A stretch of 64,000 bases of DNA from Deroplatys truncata (lineage: Eukaryota; Arthropoda; Insecta; Mantodea; Mantidae): the NCBI GenBank assembly GCA_030765065.1, contig CM060975.1, forward strand, positions 106,722,094 to 106,786,093. Reading direction: 5' to 3'. The first letter of the stretch is position 1. Every line of letters starts with the position of its first letter. Below are positions 55,006-64,000 of this stretch, in pieces. A model generated the notes under the pieces. The model saw only the letters and a list, made by a program, of their open reading frames with translations, was not told the origin of the DNA and did not search any database. Both the position numbers and the translations under genes were made by a program.

Positions 55006-55950
55006 ATTTAGAGTAATTAAAATAGTAATTTATAATTACTTTTCTTGCTTTGCTGAGAATATGCTACATCACAGTCCTTAACACCTGCCTGTTCGCTTTT
55101 CTTTCAGGAAGAGAATGCATGCAAGTGTCTGTCTTATGGTTCAACACGCCAGGTAATAACAAAAGAAATGCAGGGAGACAAGCTAACGTCTCATAATATA
55201 TGAAAATACTTTCGATTACGTCAGCTAAGGATACGGAATTATTGCATGGTTTATTTACTAAAATTTATAAAGATTGCATAAAGTGTATTCAACTCGTGGA
55301 CAATATAATACTCGTGAAAGCTGTTACACGAACGAGAGTGAACGACAGCCGTTCCATAAGCATCAAGATTATCCATTTTTGCATAAATTACTATTAACTG
55401 ATTGTCGTATTGAAAGATAAGGGCACAGCTTGTTTAGCTTGTTTGAGATAGCGAAAAAATCTTTCAATATAGCCTGATGTGAGAGGACAAGCACTTAAAA
55501 TCTGACGAGTCACTGGGATTCCCGTCACATTACAATCACTTCCCGGAAGTAACGAACAGATTTTCCCCCGCATCCCCAGGCCGCTATTTAGAGTGAAGGC
55601 ATCCGTCAGGTTTTCGTTTCAATACACTCATACACTGGAGATTACTTTAAGGCGTTCACTATGAGTAACGGCCTTTGTGTTTTTCATGTGATGTATGCGC
55701 GGGCGTAGTTATTCATCAACGCTAATACAAATTCAATGGTATATGGACTTAACAAGAAGCGATTTTTAATGATAGGCGATACACGTTCCACCAAGTATAG
55801 AAACGGCAGAAACCCTAAAATATGTCCGAGTATGCGCTAAAATGCTAAATATGCATAACGTCTAAGGTTTGCATAATCATGAAATAACCTCTATGTAGTT
55901 TCCTACAGAAATGCATTTGATATGTTTCCACAGACCACCCCATACTTCCG
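55006..55950. other. Intergenic, with a splice-like mini-exon at 55108-55152
   Basis: Apart from the splice-bounded 45-bp segment, I see only AT-rich sequence and short open frames. Confidence 0.4.
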
Positions 55951-56480
55951 AGAGGGATGGCTCAGGCGGCAAAGTCTGTGGTCTGCATTCGGGAGGTCCC
56001 GGGTTTGATTTCCAGTGGCCGCCCGCTCTGACTATAGAGTTTTCCCCTGGTCGCCTAGCGAATGCCGGAGTGGTGTATTCTACCACGATTTCCCCTATTT
56101 CCTCTCATTTCATCTCTCCATTTCACGTTTCAGGAGTGTTTTCAGATCCTGCTAGAGGTGTGGGAAAGATGGCGTGGATGCTTGCGCATTAGAACGATTT
56201 CTCCCCGTGAACACCAGGTTGCGATGTCCCGCCCGTTAGGGTCACTTGGCCGCGCTCTGACAGGATTCTTCGCCTCTATTGGTGCGCGGGTGCTCAAACT
56301 GGAAATATTGGGAACCTTTGGGCGTCTCTGTGGGTCTGTCTGTCTGCGGACTTGCGACCCCCTACAGCTTCTTCACCTCATCCCTACGTCCTGGGGATGT
56401 AGCCACAATAGATCAAGCTGGTCGCAATGCGCGAGGTGTCCCCCCTCCGATACACACATTCTACACCCTACATCTTAACC
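55951..56480 (+). mobile_element. tRNA-derived SINE (GGATGGCTCAGGCGG family), long copy
   Basis: Head gggatggctcaggcggcaaa with intact A box and B-box-like cgggtttgatttcc, then ccagtggccgcccg. The body is GC-rich to about 56480 and ends near tcttaaccccattcttt. Open frames of 70-138 codons across it reflect this GC-rich body. Confidence 0.8.
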
Positions 56481-56523
56481 CCATTCTTTAGGTAGTGGAT
56501 GTCGGCCGTTTAACTTGTAAAAA

Positions 56524-57358
56524 CATCTGATGCGTTACATTTACATAGCTTTCTCTATCCACTCTTCTAAAACTATTACTATAAAAGTTTATTCTTCTTT
56601 CTACGTCTTTTTAATCGACCTAGACTTTGCAGAAATACATTTATTACACGCTTTGTTGCAGATACAAGGGCAAGACAGTAATTTAAGCGATAGTCAAATA
56701 TTTTAAAAGCGAGTCGCCTTATGATGACTTTGAAATGTCCCCTTTGCATGATCCCTAGAAAAACGATTAGCAACTAAGCAGTACAAAGAAGTATAAAGTA
56801 TTTGCAAATTCAAATCAATTACAAAGAATATGTCGGAAATGGTTAATGCAAAACAAATTTTTATTTGACATAATCTGGTATTTTAACGAGATCTAAAATT
56901 TGTGTGTAGTAAGTTTCTGTCTGTCTCTCTACAAGTTATAAAAAATTCATTCTGGATGACGAAGACTTCACAGGCCATTAAAAAATTAAGATATAATATC
57001 TTAAACATATGGTGTTTTACCAAAATTACTGGAACTATTTTTGAAAAAAAAATAAAAATAACAACACGTTTTTCATATAAAGGGTAGTTTGAAGTGAGGG
57101 AGTCTTTGCTGAAAATCTTTGTGTCGTATCCCTGGAAGATACTGAATTTCAAAACCAACTTTGGTATTTATCCGACATTTTGTTTTTGAGTTATGTTGCT
57201 CATACACATACACACACAAGGACCTATTTATAAAAATGTTTGTATAGGATTCAGGGGTCTCAAAACGTATATTTACGTTGAAATATCGGTATAGAATTCT
57301 TGGGGTAATACAATAGTTCCTCTACTTGCTGTGGGTATGTAATAGAGAAAGTAAAAAT
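56524..57358 (-). repeat. DR1 copy, full length
   Basis: From catctgatgcgttacattt (3' end) to taatagagaaagtaaaaat (start). All landmarks present in reverse order. Confidence 0.87.
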
Positions 57359-57676
57359 ATATCAATTCCATGGCCAAGCGAGAGGAATAATAATTGTATC
57401 GCAGTTGCTTGCGTAAGGGATAGTAGCCCTGTCACTAAGATCGAGTTTGATCCTGATTATCGAGGTCGTGTGGTTTTCAGGCCACGAACACACAGAAATG
57501 GTAGACGCCTCCCAAGGGACAGGTAGGGCGAACTTGGGCGAATTACAGCAAGACTAACTCCATACAAATCGCTATCGTGACGAGAATTCTAGAGTGGGCA
57601 GAGTTTCTCTATCACTGATAAGCCAAGAGCAACTCTTGTTACAATACTAACTAGCTTCTATGCCTACAGAAAAAAA
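57359..57676. other. Intergenic, nothing recognised
   Basis: Mixed-composition spacer between two DR1 copies of the same orientation; a 66-codon frame at 57326-57526 overlaps a DR1 end. Confidence 0.4.
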
Positions 57677-58539
57677 TTCTGATGTGTTACACTCACATGA
57701 CTTTCTCTACTCTTGTAAAACTATTTTTACAAACACTTATTCTCCATATGCTTCATGTTAATCGGGATGTTAATCTTATTGCCAATTTTCTTGTAGATGC
57801 AAGAGGAACTGGTAGGCTTTAAGCGATAGTCAAATATTTTAAGAGCTGGTTGCTGTGTGGAGTATTCCATTCTCTTTGCATTACCAGGACAGAAAAAAAG
57901 GAATAACGAAATACCATTTGAAAAAAAGTATAAGTGTTGGAAAATTTAAGGGAATAACTAGCAATATATCGAAAATGGTTCACTCAACAAAACAAAAAAT
58001 GTATATGACATAAATTGTGTATTTTAACGCGATCTACATTTTTTGTGTAGTAAAATGTTGTCTATCTCTTATGGTTTACCAGTTATGCAAAAGTCGTTCA
58101 CAATGAAGAATACTTTTGGAGACATTTCCGAAAATTCGAGATATACATTTCATTTGTCATGAAAATATCTTAAACATATGATATTTGAATGCAAATCGTT
58201 AGAGCCATTTTTGAGAAAATTAAAATTTTCGAAAAATGTTCCATGTAAAGGATCATCTGGGGTGGGGGAATTTTCTTGCAAATCGTCGTGTCGCATCTCT
58301 GGAAGACACTGAACCTAAATACCAAGTTTGGTGTTTATCCGACTGTTCGTTTCTGAGTTATGCTGTTCACAGACACACAGACAGACACACAGGCACACAC
58401 ATACATATGTTTCCGAAAATGCTTGTTTTGGATTCAGGAGGTCTCAAAACATATATTTCCGGTGAAATCTCGGTATCGAATTTTTGGGTGGAATACAATA
58501 CTACCCCTACTTACCATACGTAGTAGAGAAAGTAAAAAT
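57677..58539 (-). repeat. DR1 copy, full length reference
   Basis: The cleanest copy: 863 bp from ttctgatgtgttacactcac to tagtagagaaagtaaaaatt. Reading DR1 forward (minus strand), the order is tttactttctctactacgta, gatttcaccggaaatata, TGTCTGTCTG-type tract, gaacagcataactcagaaac, ataccaaacttggtattt, gaaaatatcttaaacatat (reverse), and caagagtagagaaagtcatg. No protein frame is maintained across copies. Confidence 0.9.
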
Positions 58540-58730
58540 TAGAGATTAATTACTACTCTTTGTTGCACTATTTCTCAGAAGAACGAAATTACTTTCGCTA
58601 AATTATGTACAAATTTAAATATAGTAATACGGATAGGTTACTTAGAATATCTCATCGCTTTTGTTATAGCTCCAGGGGAATATACATTCAGTCTTTTATG
58701 AATTACATTAAGGATCGAAGAGGAACATAC
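58540..58730. other. Spacer between DR1 copies
   Basis: Unrecognised AT-rich sequence. Confidence 0.4.
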
Positions 58731-59450
58731 TTTTTACTTTCTCTACTACTTACCTTTAGAAAGTAGGGAAAGTATTGCATTCTAACTAAACATTCGATGT
58801 ATAGATTTCATTGAAGTCTACATTTTGAGGTCTCCAGAATCCTTAAAAGAATTGTTTAGAAAAGCATCCGTACGTCTGTATGTCACTGTATGTTTGTCAC
58901 TGTCTTGACTTCAATTTGTCTGTAAACAGCCTAGGTAACTCAAAAACGAAAATTTGGTAAATACAAAACTTTCTATTTAATTTCAGCGTGCTCCAAGGAT
59001 GCGACACGAAGATTTACAAGAAAATCCTTAACCCAAACTATCCTTTATTTGTAAAACGTTTCCTTATTTTGTATTTCCTTAAACTGGTTCTAAGGATATT
59101 AATTGAACTTCCACATGCTTAAGATCTTTCCATGACAAAATGTATAGTTGAATTTTCAGACAAAAGCCTGTTAAGTCGTCTTGGTTCTGAGAGACTTTTG
59201 AGTAATTGTTAAACCGTAAGAGATGGACAATATCTTACTATACAAAACTTTTAGATCTCGTTAAAAGACACGAACTATGTCAAATTTTTTTTCAAGTGGT
59301 TAGTAGATATGTGTTTATTCTCGTGGTCATGCAAAGAGGATGGAAGTTTAGTGACCTGCTTAACAAAATGTGTAATGGAAGTTTATATGGATTGACAAGA
59401 AGTAGAAAGAACAATAGTCTGTAGAAGAGTGAGTAGAGAAAGTCACGTGA
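58731..59450 (+). repeat. DR1 copy
   Basis: From ttttactttctctactactt to gagtagagaaagtcacgtga. It has a repeated TGTCACTGT segment near the internal tract and small deletions. Confidence 0.85.
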
Positions 59451-59682
59451 TGTTTTGTGAACGCTCTAATTAATAGGGAAAACAAAAATGATACACAGCA
59501 AAAGCTGCAAATCTTACCAGTGCTTCAACATATGAACCAAATCTCTCGAAGCTTTCATCACATCCTGGTACCGATTTGAATGTGCATTACGAATAGAACT
59601 CGTTCCGCCACGTGTACACAACGGATTTTACTTCTTTGTCTGAGTGAGGCATTGACCTTCTAGGAATATCTTCATTGGTAGC

Positions 59683-59900
59683 CGTGGTCGCTGGAGTGGT
59701 CGCTCCGGCGCTCCACCAAGCTGAGGGTCGTGGGCTCGAGTCCCGGCACGGGCATAGGTGTTTGTGTGTATGTGTGTTGCGGAAATAAGCGGTATGAAAA
59801 TATTAAAACACAGCAGCATAAGCTGGGTACAACAAGGGAACTTTTACAAAAAAAAAAAATAAAAATTGGTCCGAAGATGTGTGTCAGATGTACCAGGCCT
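59683..59900 (+). mobile_element. tRNA-derived SINE, third family
   Basis: Head gccgtggtcgctggagtggt with A-box-like spacing and B box gggctcgagtcccgg, followed by a short GT-rich body and an A-rich run (acaaaaaaaaaaaataaaaa, about 59847). Ends are not clear. Confidence 0.65.
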
Positions 59901-60305
59901 GTACTTTATTTGAACTAGCAGAACCCGCAGCTGTGTTCGCGTTATTCTCTTAAATGCGAAGATTCATTTTTGTCTCAGTCTTTTTACCTTCCCCTACACG
60001 CCTCTCTCAATCTCTCCCTCCATCTCCAAGTTTCTCTCTCCCTCGCTCTTTCCCCTCTCTGTCCTTCCCTTTTCTTCCTCTCTCACCTTCCATTATCCCT
60101 TCTGCTCTTCCACTCTCTATCCCTCCATTGAACTCTCTCCTCTCTGTGTAACGTGGATGTAATATGTTTAGAAAACCGGTAACAGAACTCTCTTTTTTGG
60201 TGTTAAACATTAGAACAAATTTATAGCACTGTAACTTGTGCCGCTATTTCATATGTTTGCTATGTGAGCGAAACTATACTCGTGACAACGGTTTACGTAT
60301 TATAC

Positions 60306-60306
<1 letters not shown>
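59901..60306. other. Intergenic; pyrimidine-rich tract at 59975-60140
   Basis: The plus strand is dominated by ctctccctc-type sequence, a decayed simple repeat that produces a Ser/Pro-rich frame. No gene. Confidence 0.45.

Positions 60307-60369
<63 letters not shown>
60307..60369. repeat. (AAT)n microsatellite
   Basis: About 21 perfect AAT units. Confidence 0.95.
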
Positions 60370-60370
<1 letters not shown>

Positions 60371-61873
60371 TAAGAGTTTGATTACATTGAATCATACAAG
60401 AATTAATAGCTGCTGAATATTGAACCATTATTTTATAGTGTTCCAGTGGAGTTTCAATATTCACTGTTGCTTTGAGAATGAATGGTTTTTACTTCAAATA
60501 GAAAACTGTTGCATATTTTATTCTGTTTGGAAACTTTCACTACTCATTTAGAAAATGTTTTGAGCTTCCAGTACACCAGTACTGCCCGACGAAACAGAAT
60601 TTGACCATAACACTGTCTTGCACTTGGGCTGCCCGTTATTTCTGAATAAGAATCTTAGAGGAATATATTTGCACACATTTCGTAAGAGTAATGAACTACT
60701 CTAGAAGGTCTTTCATTACTCGCTGTACGCTTTAAGGTAAGTATTCCATTTCTGGCAAACTTGAAACTCGGTTGTAAATTTGTTGCCGTGGATTAAGGAC
60801 ATTTTATTGCCTCACAACTCTTCTTTATGCAGAAGAGCTGCGAGACTCGTGTCACCAGCAGATAAGAGAACCAAGCTGGTTCGCCTTATCGCTGCTGTAG
60901 ATTTGCAAGATTTCTTGCTTTTCTCGCTTGTAATAAACTTCGTCACTACAGCAAGTACGAACCTCTACTTCAGCAAATGAGTCAGCGTTTCTTGCATGTT
61001 AGCGACTTTAGAAAGGGAGGAATTTGCACCAAAAAGTGAAGGAAGATTTAGCGAAAATAACTATGCCAAAAAATGTAGTCATAAGCTGATTTATATATTC
61101 AGATAAAACGTATTTGCCACTAGAAATATTGTTGTTAGAGAAAAAATGTGAAGCTTAAGTTTAGGAGATTTCCATGTTTTAAATTGGGATAATCAAGCAG
61201 ATATGACGAATATCGGCCAAATCACAGTGTTCTAAAAAGTGCGCTTAGTCGGTGTACAAGAGCACAAAAATTCACTAAATTAGGGATATTAATGTAAATA
61301 TAATATCTAAACAATTAAACGTATATAAGAGAAATTACTTCGGAACTGATGAATGAAGGACAAAAAAATAATCAGGGAGAAGTTGCTCAGATGTGATTGC
61401 TGTAGTGGTCAAGAAAACTTTCATGGATGATCTCAGATAAGGCCATTAGGAAAACTTATTTAGAACTTCGGAATGAATATAAAAGGTTAGTCGACAAAAG
61501 CTAGTAATGATAATTTAATTTTGTAAACAGTTGATACTCGTATTGATTGCGTATAAAGAGAAGAGAAAACTTGTAAGAATGGAGTGTATCATCCGATGTC
61601 TATGGACAAGTGGCCAGAGCCAGTTCCCATAGATTCCATCTTGTAATTGACTTAGTACTAAACAAATAAACAAATTGTTTGCTTCAGTTTGTAAGTGTCT
61701 GAATAATATTAGCTGTATATTAGCTATTCGTAATACGCGAGGCGATTTCCAAAGGAATAAACTACTATTGACAATGATAGACTAACCTTTTCAATCGATT
61801 ATTGATATTTAAATGAATAACAAACAGTCTATGGATAACAATCTTTAAGCGAACGAAGAAGTCGACATATGTA
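60370..61873. other. Intergenic, nothing recognised
   Basis: A 66-codon plus frame at 60780-60980 (MLPWIKDILLPHNSSLCRRA) lacks known similarity. A GTAAGT donor-like site occurs at 60735, unpaired. Confidence 0.4.
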
Positions 61874-62185
61874 CTATCTTCCAGTAAAGCTTTCTTCAGC
61901 CAAAAGCCTGGAAGAGGTAACATGTAACTGCGACCTGGCAAGGCCGGGTCTTGCGGGACCCCCTGCTTGTAAGTTAGTTTTGAACTCCGTCGCTATTCTA
62001 CCATTAAATTCTTCGTTTCTAACCACGTCAGTAAATGCACCACGTAATATTGAGTTTGGAATAGTTTGTATGCCTAATTTTAACCAATATGGTTTCGCGG
62101 TTCCTCTTTCAACTCTAGCAATGTTTCCAATATACCCATTGTACTTTTGTGGTATGATAATCATGGCTTGGTAATTTTTAAACAA
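61874..62185 (-). CDS. Unidentified 103-codon open frame, protein-like
   Basis: The minus frame reads MFKNYQAMIIIPQKYNGYIG, then NIARVERGTAKPYWLKLGIQ, a middle section, and ARPGLARSQLHVTSSRLLAE. It has balanced composition unlike nearby AT-rich frames. The plus strand is also open for 101 codons, which argues for caution. It may be an exon, a lost gene, or part of a repeat (a SINE lies immediately at 62190). No family is recognised. Confidence 0.2.
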   Translation of the reverse strand: MFKNYQAMIIIPQKYNGYIGNIARVERGTAKPYWLKLGIQTIPNSILRGAFTDVVRNEEFNGRIATEFKTNLQAGGPARPGLARSQLHVTSSRLLAEESFTGR

Positions 62186-62189
62186 AGAA

Positions 62190-62400
62190 AGTAAAAATGA
62201 GCAAGGTTGGAAAGTTAGAATTAGACGACTGAAAAAATATCAATGGCATAACCGGGATTTGAACCACGGATCTTGCGATTTCTGCCCATTGCTCTAACTG
62301 ACTTACATGGCAATATGCCGGTACGATATTGAATCCCCAACTGACTCGCATTTTCCCGGTATACCACAAGATCTCAAATTATTTTGAGATGACATACCCC
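62190..62400 (-). mobile_element. tRNA-derived SINE, fourth family, reverse copy
   Basis: The minus strand has an A-box-like gtaagtcagttagagcaatg, B box gtggttcaaatcccgg, then ttttttcagtcgtctaattc. It shares its post-head sequence with the forward copy at 62440. Confidence 0.75.
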
Positions 62401-62439
62401 CAATGACTTACACTGTTTGTAAGTACTGTTGTAATGTAC

Positions 62440-62600
62440 TCTAAGTCTCGGGCTTCATACCGCATGTTGCCATGGTAACTTGGAGCAACCGGACGGAAAC
62501 CTGAAGATCCGTGGTTCAAATGCCGGCTTTGGTATTGGATTTTTCAATCGTCTGATTCTACCTTCCAAAATTGCCCTACACGACTTGTGTGGAAGAACAA
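62440..62600 (+). mobile_element. tRNA-derived SINE, fourth family, forward copy
   Basis: gaagatccgtggttcaaatg (B box), ccggctttggtattggattt, then tcaatcgtctgattctacct. It matches the reverse copy at 62190-62400 from the B box onward, so the two form a head-to-head pair. Confidence 0.72.
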
Positions 62601-64000
62601 TTAATTATAATGAACAAGTTCGCCATTTATTCCCTTATCTTATGCCTAAAATGAACCTCAACATGATTGCCAGTTTAAGCTCGGAAGTTATTCTCTGAGT
62701 GTAATGTTTTAAAATAACTCTAGGCTGAAAGTCTTATATTAAAAACGATGAACGGTTGTAAAACATAGACAATGAAGAATTCAACGCAATTTATATTCTA
62801 TTTATAAACCTATTCTTCAGGTGGAAGTGCTACTTAGCTTCAACTTAGCACAAACCAATCAGTCATGTCACCTGAGGACTGCTACTCTTAAAAATCCTAT
62901 ATGAGAAGTTCTCATATTTAGTGTTGAGTCTGGACACGGTTTTAACTATACTTAAAGCCGTTGAGAGGCCTACATTACGAAAATATAAACAATAAATGGA
63001 TAACAAGAAAATAAATTTTGGCAGTAATGCTGTTGAGGAATTTACAAGGGGATAAGAATTCAAAACACAAATGTTAACATTAAGGAAGATGGATATTGGT
63101 ATTAGAAAGTGCACATCAAAAAGTGCAACATGTAAAATCTTCCGTACTTCAGCTGTTTTAGTGCGTACGTGTAATATAAGCGTATTTTTAAATGTTTAGT
63201 GTCAATGGATTACCTAATAGCTTATAGAAAAGTATTTTAAACACTCCTATAATGACGCAGTTTTAAAATTGAGCTTGTAGGAAACTGAATGTTATTCATT
63301 ATAACCAAAATTATTTACAATGGAGAAAACGTGTATCTTAAACGAACAGAGAACTTAATCGCATTTGAAATATATTTTAATTTTATATACATTTTATTCA
63401 GGTATTTGCAAGTAAAATAAATTAAATCTGTTTATATACTTTTCACAGACTCGCATAAAACTGTAGCGTGTAAAACCATTTGAAAGTTTGGAAACAGGGA
63501 GAGAGGGAGAGGGAGAGAGAGATGGGGGAGGAAGGAGTGAGAGTGCGGGAAGAATGCAATGGAATGGGAGGAAAGCCGCTTGGGCAGGGGGATTTAAGTG
63601 GTCACGTGGCACTTGTACTAAGAGTATATTCGCCGCGCTGTCCTCAATGGCATTTGGGCTCAAAGATGATGACGAAAGTAGACCATAATAAACGTATGTT
63701 TTGATTTTTATGCTAATAACAAGGGCTCGGATTTTGATGACCTAAAGTATTTGAAAAATGACCTATAACATGACTATGTTTAGAGCATGCCATAATAATT
63801 ACCAAAAGGACCTAAATCAGAGATTTATTTAGCTTATTGAAATAGTGTACAGAACTTGTAAATTAATATATATGGGTACAAATGCCGTACAAATAGAAAA
63901 TATAGGTATAAGAACAATTATGAATAATTTAGAAAATTAGTTTCAAAATATATTTTTGCCATGATCTTGTTTGAAGAATCTGAAAAGAAAATTAAGAAAA
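62601..64000. other. Intergenic to window end
   Basis: A GA-rich run lies at 63496-63540. The following segment to 63690 has higher GC (gggcagggggatttaagtgg) and short opposing frames. No gene or repeat end is recognised. Confidence 0.4.

Noticed and set aside
56062-56478. 138-codon plus-strand open frame
   Set aside because: It is inside a SINE of the same family as 28157 and starts within its body; no protein motif.
59954-60210. Ser/Pro-rich and Glu/Arg-rich opposing frames
   Set aside because: Produced by a decayed CT-rich simple repeat.
1-64000. CRISPR array, bacterial operon or horizontally acquired bacterial genes
   Set aside because: No regularly spaced direct repeats of CRISPR type, no Shine-Dalgarno-led gene clusters, and gene density and composition fit an insect genome.

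Overview
This is a 64 kb stretch of an AT-rich animal nuclear genome that consists mostly of repeats. Three things point to an insect with a large, repeat-laden genome: several insect-type Tc1/mariner lineages, a hAT transposon with intact ends, and many tRNA-derived SINEs. The style of the SINEs and LINE tails recalls cockroaches and termites (Blattodea), but that is an inference from memory and was not tested. No rRNA, CRISPR or bacterial-type operon is present. I see no complete, clearly functional host gene.

Layout. Positions 1-4541 (minus strand) hold the 5' part of a Polinton/Maverick- or adintovirus-like family B DNA polymerase fossil that runs off the left edge. It is preceded by a striking candidate spliced leader: a TATA box, a tiny first exon, and a run of small exons that are all phase 1. 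Four of these are duplicated copies of one ~43-residue module. Tandem repeats of 306 bp (in the first intron) and ~110 bp (upstream of the promoter), then a GC-rich repeat patch, follow up to about 5280. Positions 6455-8989 hold a hAT element with terminal inverted repeats and a perfect 8-bp target duplication, whose transposase is frameshifted. From 9 to 64 kb the window is a mosaic. It contains one abundant ~0.86-1.1 kb non-coding dispersed repeat, called DR1 here (about 15 full or partial copies in both orientations, up to a fifth of the window). It also contains at least six SINE lineages, remnants of at least six different mariner/Tc1 elements, non-LTR retrotransposon 3' ends, two LTR-plus-primer-site fossils, one MITE-like element, and long simple repeats.

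How it fits together. The window is a layered insertion record. SINEs sit inside DR1 copies, one SINE sits inside another in opposite orientation, and DR1 sits inside DR1; several of these events have readable target-site duplications. The parts most worth following are the phase-1 exon array upstream of the polymerase fossil and DR1, which does not match any family I can name. Weak candidates for host exons are noted at 17292, 26338, 55108 and 61874, all at low confidence.
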